DNA of 64,000 nt, from assembly GCA_016647705.1 (NCBI GenBank), contig CM028329.1:16736410-16800409 (forward strand), read 5' to 3'. Positions 40,901-52,698 of the stretch are shown in pieces. The notes beneath the pieces are model-generated. The model saw only the letters and a program-made list of their open reading frames with translations. It ran no database searches and had not been told where the DNA came from. Position numbers and translations under genes: made by a program. The stretch's first letter is position 1; each line of letters begins with the position of its first letter. This DNA is from Eucommia ulmoides. Lineage: Eukaryota; Streptophyta; Magnoliopsida; Garryales; Eucommiaceae.

Positions 40901-43150
40901 AGGTTATCCCAGTTTAGTCTATGCATGAGCACCTTCCCTTTCAAAACGCTAGACTTATAGTCGACTAGTAGGGAAAGGTACTTAGCCCCAACCCTTTAGA
41001 CACGATGGATGCCCCGCCTTTGGTGGATGACCTTGGTCTTTCCATAGGTACTGACTATCGACTTGTAGAGAGGGTCCAGTTATCACCCTCAATGCTGAGC
41101 ACAGGGATGTCACTTCTTGTGGAAAATCACCTGCGACGTTGAGCACTAGGATGCTATTGTTGGATAATCATCTGCGACTCTGAGGGCTGGGATGTTGTTT
41201 CTTTTAGAGATTGATTATAGCCCAATGGTTGGCCCCTCATTAAGTTTTGAGGGTCACTTAGCTTTGTCTGTGGTAGGACGAAAAGTTGTTTGGCTCCACT
41301 ATCAAGTTGTGCTTGCAGATAGGCTAGAGGGTACTCGTCTCTACCTCTAGTAGAACGGAGGGTTGCTCGACTTTGCCCTTGAGCCTCGCTTAGAGATAGG
41401 ATGGAGGGCACTCGTCTTTGTCTCTAGTGGGATGGAGGGTTGTTTGGCTCTGTTTTTGAGTTGCATTTGCTCCTTGACTCGAAGTACTTCTTTGTGGTAT
41501 GTCTTTAGTCATGGTAGAACTCAATACTTGGTTATTGCCAATGAAGTTTCCTTAAATCTTCGTGAAGTTGGATTATCGTGATAAAGAGCTCTTCAGCCTG
41601 GATGGCTGGGAAAAAAACGGAGTGTTGAGCTTACCACAAGCCTGACAGGACAGAGTCTGGATGAATGCCCAAAGATCTTTCATTTGGTGTTTGGTAAGTA
41701 GGGGCAAAATGACAAATGGGTTTCATTTGGGGATGTGCAAAATGTTTAGGCACTACTTCATCCAAAAAAAAATACCTCACCCCAGTAGGGACAAATATTC
41801 CTCATTTATTTTGTATCTCTTGCAAGAGCATTTCCATATTTGTGAGGTGATGTTCTATAATGGCTTCCTTTCTAGGCGCTGCTATCGCATAGTTGGCCGT
41901 TGCTCAGATGCCATGGTGGCGTAAGAGTGGTGAATAGGCACTTGCCCGTAGAGTAGAGGATCTTGACGTAGCTAGGGGAGCCCTCTTTGGTCTTACAAAC
42001 TCGTGGTTATGAGGCGGAGGGCTATTCCCTAGTGTATACCCCTTTGAAGATGCCACACGAGTGTCGTGGTCTTGGGGTCGCTTTTTGGGCCCTACAGTTT
42101 GGAGAGTTGTTCGGGGAACAACGACAGGTACGCGAGGAGGAGCTACCCGCATGACTTAACTCGCCCATCTGGTGCTCAAGGAGATCAATCTGAGATGCCT
42201 CCATAACTCCCGAGGTCTGTCCTGCAAAAGCCCCGGAGGACAAGGTAGATAGCCATGCCTAATCTTAGGGGGGTAATTATCCTTGTGGCTGGGAGTTGAG
42301 AGGTGAGCCCTTGGAGATTCCGATATATCTTTAGAGAGTTGACTGTTCAGGTTACTATCCACAGCAAGAAGTTAATCTCCCTGCCTGATTATCCGACTAG
42401 ACCTTGTGTCTCAAAGTGGTCAACACATCGAGTATGGTCTAGTTAGGTGACGGATAGGTCCCCTTGCTGAGGTAGAATTACAGAGTCAGAGACGGAGTTA
42501 AAAATTCTTCTAGTTAGCTGCAATTGTTGTCCTGGGGGACTGACTTGCTGCAGTCCAGAGTTCTGTCCTTCAAGGAGCAGTATCTGCATAAGGCCAAGTC
42601 GGGATTTGTCCCGGCAAAGTCCCTCCGGTGTGAGAGTAAGAGTTTAGAGAGAAAAGATACAGAAACATGTCAAGTATCTAAATAGTTATTGAGCATTACC
42701 TCGGGCTTGCATGGCCCCTGGTATTTATAGGCATTGGAGTTGATTAATTTTACCTAATCAGGCCTAAACATGATTAATTAGGTAAAACCATGTGTTTAGC
42801 AGATAATCCGGGGCATTTAGGAGATAATAACTAGGCTTGGGCTTTTGGGCACATTTGGAAAAGCCCGTGGGCAGCTTGTGGAGGTGAGTTGGTGGAGGAG
42901 CTCAGAGATCCAGGAAGTTCTGCTAGAGAAACGAACTAAAATAGTGTGTCAGTTGAGACAAACAGCTAAGTCCCTGAAGTTGGCCCTCCAGAGGCACGGC
43001 ATAGAGTTCAGGACGGCAGCGTCCCTGTGGGGCACACTGTTTCTTCCTGGGTGCAAAATAGATTCTAGGAAAGGATCCTTGATCGACGTATGCTCCTATA
43101 TGGCACTTTAGATTCCTAAATGTGTCCACATCACGGTGATAGTGGACAAA
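37977..43150 (+). mobile_element. Degenerate transposon region, unclassified
   Basis: Two related leader-like blocks at 38060-38420 and 42360-42760 share GTGAGAGTAAGAG and a following TATTTATAGG promoter-like phrase, suggesting repeated modules of one element. Between them are an eroded coding stretch (separate entry), diverged repeats of about 60 bp (41080-41200, TGCGAC-TTGAG phrase) and about 100 bp (41230-41470, GGATGGAGGG-ACTCG phrase). I cannot tell whether it is an LTR element or a large DNA transposon. Confidence 0.5.
39050..40415 (+). pseudogene. Eroded transposon ORF with coiled-coil tail
   Basis: Fragments in order: FPLDPRPNFFGVGNTG, IIAPEWLAGDVFRNLTR (39660-39720), ending at a possible splice-like gap. 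Then TVLRFNGLVN, NLGFHVDY, FKWRVKTLEQKWQDTV-like (stop in place of Q), EAVEQWNKGLGYLELREEKA and FLEVENRATLKAIYYIYPEF, with an acidic end. The later part is charged and heptad-like. It resembles the accessory ORFs of plant transposons, but I do not recognise a catalytic domain. Several stops are present. Confidence 0.4.
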
Positions 43151-43204
43151 TGGTTAGGGCATTGGTGCTGACTTGGTGACACCCAAAAACACCCTCATAG
43201 AAAA

Positions 43205-44245
43205 TGAAAGTTGTGGGAATTCTAGACCTCAAAGAAAAAATGGTAGGGCGCGAAAAAAATTGGATGCTATCGAGCGAATGCTACAGGTTGCACAACTACT
43301 AAAGCAGTAGAAAAGTATGATGGAATGGTAGAGGGCCCAAACCAAAATAGTCAATCCTTGGACTGTACTCTTGAAAATATTCAAGGAGTTGGACCCTCCA
43401 ATTTTTATGGCAACTACGGGTCCTGCTGATGTGGATAATTTGTTGAAGAGCATAGGGTAGGCATTCGAGGTGATGGGCATTACTAACGACAGTCAATTTC
43501 CTTTTGCCACTTTCAAACTGAAGGAAAAATCCAAACATTAGTGGGAGAAAATAAAGCGATTAATTTCAATTTCAGACCATGAGATCACCTGGGATCAATT
43601 TGTGGTAGCATTTAATGAAAAATATTTTCCTGAATCCTACTAGTTTGAAATGGAAGAAGAATTCATACTACTAAGGTAGGGGAAGATGTCAGTTCTGCAA
43701 TATGAAATTAAATTTGATGCTTTATATCGATTTGACCCTAACTTGGTAAAGATAGAGGAGGCGAGATGTAGAATATTTAAAAAATGACTAGATATGCAAA
43801 CCTGTTCAAGATTGATAGGCCATCAGATTAAAAGTTACTCTGAACTTGTAAATGAAGCAAAGTTAATAAAGAAAGATGTGTGGAAAGCCATCGAGAATCG
43901 TGAACAGTACAAGAAGAGCATATTGAGTCATCTAGCATATATCCAGGTGGCATATTTCCAGAATCTAGCCCCCGACCTCAATTTCTTTGTGCTCTGATAA
44001 TCGACTAGTCGGCTAGGAGCCTAGACTAACGACAATCATATTCAGGGTGATGACAAAATGTACTTGAACAGAGTTCAAGTCAGGAAGGGCAAGGTATGGG
44101 TCAAATGTCTAGCCAAGTTGGGCAATCGTATGCTATCAATGTAGATCACTGGATCATTTAATTGGAGACTATCCCATAGAAGGCCAAATTTGTTATTGTT
44201 GTCATGAGCCAGGTCACACGTCCCCATATTGTCCGAAACCGGTTG
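43205..44245 (+). pseudogene. Gypsy gag with zinc knuckle
   Basis: Phrases: LKIFKELDPPIFMATTGPAD, VDNLLKSIG, FATFKLKEKSKH, ITWDQFVVAFNEKYFPESY, KMSVLQYEIKFDALYRFDPN and SYSELVNEAKLIKKDVW. The knuckle CYCCHEPGHTSPYC follows at about 44193-44234 (C-x2-C-x4-H-x4-C). Stops interrupt at least five positions. Confidence 0.85.
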
Positions 44246-44357
44246 CTACACCTATATCTTTTAAAAGCAGTATGGGAAGTGTTGGCCCTAGCGGTGTTTA
44301 GGGACAAGGTAAAGAATCAGCCGATAGACCTCTAACTTGGGGGAGTGTATTTATTAC

Positions 44358-46507
44358 TATTGAACCCTAAGTTTGGATGGACAATTAAGTATTGATTTTT
44401 TTGGTAGAACTAATGTATTTGTTGAGTATTTCGGAAAAGAATTCCATATAGTTGTTTAAGAAGAAAATATCATGAAGAAAATATAAAGGGTGCAAAGATG
44501 GACGCAATGAAGAAATGAGGAGTATTGAAGACCTTGAAGAAAATTAGGTGAAAATAACTCTCTACCTATATACTCTAAATGCAACACGAATTAGGATCAC
44601 ACATGACACTTAGAATGAGTTATCTTTATGTGTGTTTTGATATTGAAATGATAGAGTTTAAGATCCTAATTAAAGAATTTATATGTTCTCCTTATGTAAA
44701 ATCAATTTGATAATCTACCTAATTGGAAAACAAGGTTTAAAGTCTGAAAAATTGAATTTTTGGGTTGATTCAGTTAACCAAGAAAAGCAATCGGTTAATT
44801 GAATCAAACAATGAGCTTTGTAGAGTAGAATTGGACCATCCTGAAGCAATCGATTAATTGAATGGGAAAAATCAGTCAACCGATTGAGTTAGTGAGTTTA
44901 TCGGAGCAAAATTGAACCACCCTACATCATTCGGTCAACCAATTGGGCTTAAGATTTTGGCCTAGTTTTGGTTCTGACTCAATCAGCCAACTGAAATATT
45001 TGGGTCGATCAACTGACACTGTCCATTGTGATTTTGTGTGACTTGATCTCTTGGTCAAGAACTATCTATTTTTTATGATTTCAAGGGAGAGATTTGGGGG
45101 ATTTGAACTTATTAGAGATATGGTACATCTATTTGATTATCCCTATTGATTTGGTCCACATAATTTAAGATTCTCTTAATTTAAGTTAATTAATATTTCC
45201 AATCTTTGTGATTGTTAATTAAGAAATATTTTATGGACTTATTTGAAAGTTTTAAAACATATTTTTAAGTGGATTACTCCAGAAATGGAGGATAATATTA
45301 TATGAGGTCTAAGAGTGCCTTTTAGAGGCATATCTTTTGAAAAGTAACCGTTGGAGGACTTGATATCTGTCTATAAAAATAGATCTGCGGGATTGAGAGA
45401 AAATAAAACAAGAACAATCAATTTTGAGCTTTTATAAGAGTAATTTTTATACTGAGATTTTTGTGAGATATTTGTGCTAAGTTCTTGATTTAAAGCACTG
45501 TTGATTTGGCATCACTAATTTGTTCTCTATTGCGATTCTGTTTTCATCTACGGTATTTTCCTGGTAAGATATATCCAAACTTTTGTTCTTTATTTTGAAT
45601 TCATATTATTATTGAGTGCTTGGTCATAACATTGTTAGAAAATCGTTTTCAAATTTAAAAGCCAGAAAAATCTTTTTAAAATGATTTTGTTTGATTATCT
45701 GATTACGTGCTCTAAATTGTGCTACCCATTTATTTATTTAATCTGTTATTATTTGCCTCACATTGTATCTATCACGTAGTAATTTTTGGGACATTAATTT
45801 AGTATATCTGTATTGAGGTAGTAGAAGCTCTTTGTGGGAAAAAAACTCATATTTTTCTGTATTTGTGAGTTTGGGTGGATTAGACACGTTTGGGATGGTG
45901 TCTAGTCAGGGTAGCTAGGTTTCATTCTTTTTCCTATGAAAAAGATTAAGGTTTGATCTTTATCTTGCAAAAAGGTTAGGTTATTCTTTTCCCTTAAAAG
46001 GAATTAGGTTTTGATTCTCCCTGTAATTGAATTGTGATTTTTGAGTGAATTGTAAAGGTTCAATCATTTCCTATGAAAATGATACTTAAGAGAGTGGTAA
46101 GGTTAATCTTTAGCCTGGTAAAAAAATAGGATTCATCCTTAACTTGGTAAAAGGGTAAACTTGTAAAGGTTGATTATGTGCCTGTAAAATAATCATTGTA
46201 AGGATTTTGTTCCTACCTAGTAAAGGAATTAGGGTTTTACTGGGTTGCGAATCTCCGTAGAGCTTGGAGGACTAAATTAGGCAAGGGTAACTTGTTGAAC
46301 CATGATATATCTTTGTGTACTGCATTGATTATTTCATATATTGCGTTTGGGTGTAGACTTAGTATTAAACACATATCCGCTGCGTAACTAAGATAATAAT
46401 TAATTCAGGAAAATTGATTATTTGATATTAAGTGTTAAAAGAATTAATTGTTTAAATTTTGTAACTACCTAATTCACCCCTATCTTGGGGAGCTCTTTGG
46501 GGCAACA
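44358..46507 (+). mobile_element. LTR-X copy 2: solo LTR inside the gypsy element
   Basis: A 2,150-bp LTR flanked by the perfect 5-bp duplication ATTAC (44353-44357 and 46508-46512). On removal, gypsy coding sequence joins as GSVFIT|TQ-DAQATN, as expected between zinc knuckle and protease. It starts TATTGAACCCTAAG (first G mutated) and ends GGGGCAACA. Its own blocks match copies 1 and 3. It likely arose by recombination between two LTRs of a full element. Confidence 0.88.
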
Positions 46508-46512
46508 ATTAC

Positions 46513-46956
46513 TACCCAGTAGGATGCTCAGGCTACCAATATATGGTTACTGACATTATGTCATTATGTGATAGAGATGCACATATTGATCCAGATTCCA
46601 CTCATTCATTTGTTTCTGTGACATTCATGATGTATGTAGAAATATTCCCTACTTATATGTCATATAGTATCTTTATTTCGACCCCTATGGATGAGTCGAT
46701 GTTGATAGATAGTGTATACAAAAATAGTCTACATTGCATTGGTGATACAGAATTATCAGTAGATATATTACCTCTGAGTATTCACAATTTTGATGCAATA
46801 CTGAGTATGGATTTGGTATCTGCCTATTATGCCACAATCGATTGTTTTAAAAAAGAAGTTACTTTTCGAGTCCAAGGTGAGTCAAAATTTATGTTTTGGG
46901 GGGAAAGAATTATTATCCCTGTCGGTTTCATTTCGGCCCTAGAGGCGAGAAAATAA
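46513..46956 (+). pseudogene. Gypsy protease
   Basis: DAHIDPDSTHSFVSVTFMMY carries the retroviral-type aspartic protease site, but the expected Gly of DPGSTHSF is Asp. SIHNFDAILSMDLVSAYYAT, then FKKEVTFRVQGES and IIIPVGFISALEARK, complete the domain. The frame is open from 46543 but joins neither gag nor reverse transcriptase. Confidence 0.82.
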
Positions 46957-48045
46957 TTAAAGAAATGATGTTAGAGATATTTAGCGTATGTGCTTGACAC
47001 CAATTAGAATGAGGTACAATTGGAAAATATCCTCGTGGTCGAGGATTATCTCAATGTATTTCCAAAAGAATTTTTAGGGTTTCCAGTGGATAGGAAAATT
47101 GAATTTAATATCGAATTACTTCGGAATGCTTTTCCTATATCAATTTCACCCTATCACATGGCATCAACCGAGCTGAATGAATAAAAAATTTAATTGCAAG
47201 ATTTGTTAGACCATGGATTTATCAGACCAAGTGTTTCTCAATAGGGAGCTCCAGTACTATTTGTAAGGAAGAAATATGACACTCTGAGGATGTGCATCGA
47301 TTACCAATAATTGAAGAATGTTATGGTTTGTAACAAATATTTGTTGCCTAAAATTGATGATTTATTTGATTAGTTGTAAAAGGCCAGGGTATTTTCGAAA
47401 TTAGTTCTTCGATCAGGATATCACCAGTTGAAAATCAAAGATAGTGATGTGTCGAAGATAGCGTTCTGTACTAGATATAGACATTATGAATTTTCAGTTA
47501 TGCCATTTGGGTGGACGACTGCCTTAACTACATTTATGAATATGATGAATTGGATCTTACAGTCTTATTTAGATCTACTTATCATCGTATTCATTGATGA
47601 TATACTAATTTACTCTCAAAATAAAGAAGAGCATCTCAAAATTGCTTTACAGATTTTGAGAGAGAAGAAATTGTATGCGAAGTTTAGTAAATGTGAGTTT
47701 TGGCTAGATATAGTTGTATTTTTTGGGGCACGTTACCTCGGGTGATGGTATACAAATTGACCCAAAAACCGTTGTTCAGTGGAAAAGGCCAAAAAATATG
47801 ACAGAAGTTCAAAACTTCCTAAGATTGACGGGTTATTATCATCAGTTTGTAAAGGGATTTTCTGTTATAGATGCCCCGTTGACCTGTTTGACCCGCAAAG
47901 AAGCTAAATTTGAGTGAATTTGAGTGGACTGACAAATGTGAATAGAGTTTTCAAAAGCTAAAGAATAAATTGATATCAACGTCAATACTTTCTCTCTCTA
48001 CAAAAGGTGGTGACTTTGTGATATACAGTAACGCTTCACACCAAG
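46957..48045 (+). pseudogene. Gypsy reverse transcriptase and RNase H start
   Basis: Phrases: [92 protein letters not shown] (catalytic FIDD at 47590-47601) and [14 protein letters not shown]. After a frameshift near 47720 it reads [20 protein letters not shown] and YYHQFVKGFSVIDAPLTCLT. It ends in RNase H at DFVIYSNASHQ, where LTR-Y is inserted. Confidence 0.88.
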
Positions 48046-50585
48046 TGTAGACCCCACATTTGTCCCGCCCATTTAAGTATAGAATCTAAAGTGCAAGTTC
48101 GAATAAACTTTAAATTGAGGTTTAAAGGGAATGAATTTCTGTCTTAGGTTACATTGGATACTATAAAAAACCCCAAAAAACATAAGAAAGTATAAAATTG
48201 CCAATTTGATTAAATTTGGTATAAGTAAACGTTTCAGGTTAATCTCGAAATTTCTAAAGTTAAGGGGGACAAAAATGACAATATTAAAGGTTGATTTTTC
48301 ATGAAATCAATTTTAATATGAATAAAAATTAGTTACTACCCTTTAAATTTAAGGAAATTTAACAAAATACCTTTGTTTCTCATTTTGGCCTCGAAAACTT
48401 TTACTATCACTAGTTTTGTTTATTTGACACAAAAAATATTTGTTTCAATTTCTTGTTTAAAGTACTAATCTTCAATAAATTAATCCAAAGCCTTGATTAA
48501 GCCAAAGAATTCACTATGACAACTTAGTTACTCAATGTAACTAAATGCCTAAAGACATGGTTCAAAACTAACCAAACCAAATGTCATCATGACAAGCATT
48601 CAAGGACCATCGCATCATGGTCTAATCAAGAATTTAATGTCTCATTAATGAAAATTTAATAAAGGGATCATTTGAAGATCTTTCTAGCAAAATATCTTGG
48701 ATAGAAACTTAGTTATTTTGAAATAACTAATGGTTACACAAACTAACCGAACAAATTTCCATCACATCAAGCATTTAAAGATCCATCAAGTCAATGTCAC
48801 GTCATGGAATTTAATGCTTGAATAACCATTAATGACTCAATTCAATGGATGTATTCAATGAAGAAGACATTTCTACCAAAATATATTAAAGGGAAACTTA
48901 GTTACTCAAAAGTAACTAGTGGTTACCTGGCTTGGACCATTTTCTTCTCTCTTTAGTCTTGAAATTCTCTCTCAAATCTAGGGGTTTCCTAAGCATTTCA
49001 CTCCATAAACACTCTCAAATATTGCCAAAAAGGCTCCAAAGACGTGTTCTTGAGATTCTTAGAACAAAATCCCAAGAAGTTGTTGAGGAACAACCAAGAA
49101 GATCAAATAAAGAGAAGAAGGAAAATACTTAAAGGAAGACTACTCCCCTAAGTCAGGTAAGTCATCCTGAACTTCTCTTTGATTTTTTTTTAATACCTAT
49201 ATATTACTTGTATATAGTGTGTTTGGAAAGTTCATAGAGGTTTATATAATGTCCATAGTGTAAATATCATAATTCATATCAAGAACATAAAAAACATATC
49301 AAGAACATTATGATTGGTGTATAACATATTTGGCTCTGTCAAAAACACATGAAATCAAACTTCAATGAACCTAAAATAAACTTTCGACGAAGGACTATTA
49401 ACTACTAACTACAAAGAACAAACATTTACTTTACTACGATAGCTTAGATCACAACCTGGCCCATGTCTCAAGCTCGTGGACTAATACTCTTATATATATA
49501 AGTCGAGATCACAGTTTGTTCCATGTTTAAGGCTTGTGGACTGGCACCCTATATACTACTCTGTCGAGACCTTTGTGGCTAAAAGTCAGAATAAAATGAT
49601 GCCCTTTATTCCTTCAGGGATAAGTGTGTATCTTCTTCAGAAATGTTTTCGTCTTCTTAGTTATGAATAGGACTAACACTATATGATATATTCTCTTTTC
49701 TTTTGGACTAATAACATAAACCTTAACACTAATCTTGCTTAAGTAAGTAAATTCGGCTGGAGTGTTCCTAACAAAATCAAAAGTGTATATTTACTCATCA
49801 TCAGTTCCATTTATGTTTTTATCTCATAAACAAATAAACATCATCTCGAGATAAAGTACATGTCGACCTGATTCTCAACTATTTGAGATATGTAGTCAAC
49901 CTACTTAGGGGCTCGGTTGCCTATTTAAATAAAAATCATTCATCTAAAAGGTGAACTACATTCGACTTGATTTCCCGTGAAAATCGGGATATGTAGGCAA
50001 CATTTACAGGTTCAATAGTCATTAAAAATAAAATAAATATTTTTATTTAATCTATTTTATCTGTTGCTACTGTTAGATAATAAAGTTTACTTGTTTCCTA
50101 ACATAAAAAAAGACAAAAAAATAATTGGGAATTAGTATGTTGAACAAAACTAAAAGAAATTACTTGGATTTGTTTAAACTTGAAAAAATATTTAGACTTA
50201 GGTATTGTCTTTGGACGGGTGCCTTGGGGTACCTAACATTTTCCCCGAATATAATCGACCTCCGAATTTAAAATAAAAGAAATATCTGGTAAAAGACCAA
50301 CTGCTTTCAAGCCAAAACTAGGTCATTTTAAAACAAAAAAAAAATGATTTTCTAAAATTTCGGTGATCTAGTACACCATTTAACTCGAAGTTAGGTGGCA
50401 ACTCTATTTTCTACATAAATCCTAGCCCAAAGAACGTTTTCAAAACCGATGCCTAGTAAAGCCCCTGAAACTAGTTTTATAAAAATGAACGATTTTTTTA
50501 GGATTTTGAGAGGGAGGAATAAAACCTTCTTTTCCTCTTCTTCCTGCTCTCTCATTTCTTTGCTTCCAAAATCCAAGGTGCGTCA
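48046..50585 (+). mobile_element. LTR-Y: solo LTR of a second retrotransposon family inside RNase H
   Basis: A 2,540-bp block starting TGTAGACCCCACATTTGTCC and ending GGTGCGTCA. It interrupts RNase H between YSNASHQ and [10 protein letters not shown]. The flanking duplication is imperfect (CAAG 48042-48045, CTAG 50586-50589). Its 3' part is related by eye to the inverted sequence at 61000-61440, with shared phrases (tagGTGGCaACTC, GACGGGTGCCTTggggta). No internal coding region was seen. Confidence 0.75.
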
Positions 50586-50935
50586 CTAGGGCCTAGGTTG
50601 TGTACTGATTCAACATGGCCACATGATTGTATTTACCTCTCGACAATTAAAGAATCATGAGCGTAACTACTCGACACATGATTTGGAGCTAGCGACAATT
50701 GTGTTTGCCATTAAAACACTGAAGACATTACCTTTATGGTGAGACTTGCGAGATATAAATTGATCACTAGAGTTTAAGATATTTGTTTACTCAAGAAGAA
50801 CTAAATCTCAGATAGAGGAGTTGGATGAAATTGATTAAGAATTACAATTATACTATCAATTATCACCCTAGAGAGGCTAATGTTGTAGCATATGTATTAA
50901 GTAAAAAATTGGCAGGTTCGGTTACGCACCTTTGA
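50586..50935 (+). pseudogene. Gypsy RNase H, continued
   Basis: Resumes [20 protein letters not shown], then [20 protein letters not shown] and YYQLSP, matching the RNase H and connection region. Stops and a small deletion follow. Confidence 0.8.
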
Positions 50936-51059
50936 GTTGTTCATACTAACCTATATATCGAACTAAGATTCTTGCGAGTCTAGTTGGCAGTGGGTCAGAC
51001 TGCATCACTGCTTATGACTTTAACCTTGTGACCGATGTTAATTAACCATAATATAGAAG

Positions 51060-52456
51060 CTTAGAAGTCAGATACCCAATTAGGGAAGATCAAGAATGAA
51101 GTGAAAAATTGTCAGAGAACCGACTATCGCGTTAGAGATAATGATGAAATTTTGATGTTTGGGAATAGATTGTGTGTGCCTATTAATATTGATGTAAATG
51201 CACAACTTAGCATAGACAATGCATCCAAGGAGTACCAAAATATATCGGGATTTGCGAGAACATTATTAGTGGAATGGAATGAAACGAGAAATTTTAGAAT
51301 TTGTTGTCAAGTGTCTTATCTGTCAGCAAGTCAAGATTGAGTACCAATATCCAAGAGGGTTATTGTAGCCTTTGCCTATTCTAGAATGGAAGTGAGAACA
51401 TATCATAATGAATTTTATTTTGGGATTGCCTCGCACTCAAAAGGGACATAATTTAATTTGGGTGATTATTGATAGACTTATAAACTCTGCTAATTTTCTG
51501 GCTATGAAAACTACGTACTGCATGAATAAGTATGCAAAATTGTATATTGATGAGATTGTTAGATTGCATGGTGCTGGTTTCCACAGTGTCGGATAGAGAT
51601 CCAAGATTTACATCAAAATTTTGCCCTAGTCTTCAGATTGCTTTGGGTACAAAACTAAAATTAAGTACAATATTTCTTTCTCAAACTGACGACCAATCAG
51701 AGTGAACGATTCAGGCATTGGAGGATATGTTGAGGGGCTATGTTTTAGAATTGTTTAGTAGTTGGGATGACCATTTGACTTTGATGGAGTTCTTCTATAA
51801 CAATAGCTATCATTAGGTAATTGAAATGACAATGTATGAAGTGTTGTATGGCAGTAGATGTAGAATTTCAGTCTGTTAAACTGAAGTTAGAGAACAGAAA
51901 TTGTTGATACTCGACATAGTTCAGATGATAGCGGAAAAAATGAAAGTGATTCAGGAAAAACTGAAGATTACTAAGAGTAAGCAAAAGAGCTAATGCCGAT
52001 AAGCATAGACGTGAGTTAGGGTTTGAAGTAGGTGATTACGTATTTCTACGTATATCTCCGTGAAAAAACATCATGAGATTTGGAAAAAAGGAAAAACTAA
52101 GTTCGAGGTACATTGGGCCGTATGAGATTCTAGAAAGGGTTGGTTAAAAGGCTTATCATTTAGCCCTACTGCTAGAGTTATTTAAATTTCATGATGTTTT
52201 TCATGTTTCGATACTCAAGAAATATTTGTCAAACCCTTCGTATGTGTTAACTTTTCAACCAATCGAATTGAAGGAAGGTTTGTCATACGTTGAGAATCCA
52301 ATACATATTTTAAACCATCAAAATCAAGTATTGCAAAGGAAAACGATCCCGTTGGTAAAAGTGTTATGACACAGTCATTCAGTTAAAGAAAGAACATGGG
52401 AAAGAGAAGATGAGATAAGAAATAAGTATTCGTATTTGTTCGTTTATGATAACTAA
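51060..52456 (+). pseudogene. Gypsy integrase
   Basis: Blocks: GNRLCVPINIDVNAQL, KCLICQQVKIEYQYPRGLL, EHIIMNFILGLPRTQKGHNL, WVIIDRLINSANFLAMKTTY, YIDEIVRLHGA, SDRDPRFTSKFCPSLQIALG, SSWDDHLTLMEFFYNNSYH and a C-terminal KTIPLVKVL remnant with TWEREDEIRNKYSYLF. Numerous stops and frame changes are present. The rve-type core and C-terminal domain are both recognisable. Confidence 0.85.
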
Positions 52457-52488
52457 GTTTTGGGACGAAATTTCTTTTAAAGGAAAAA

Positions 52489-52662
52489 TATTATAAAATC
52501 GAGTTTTTGCATGTACATAATTTTATTTACATTTTAGAATATTTTGAAACATAATAGGGTTTATTGTGTCATTTCAATTTTTAATTTAAAATTTTAGGGG
52601 TTATTATAATATTTAAAATTTTAGTTTTAGGAAATTTGGGGGTTAATAGGTTAATTTAATTT

Positions 52663-52698
<36 letters not shown>

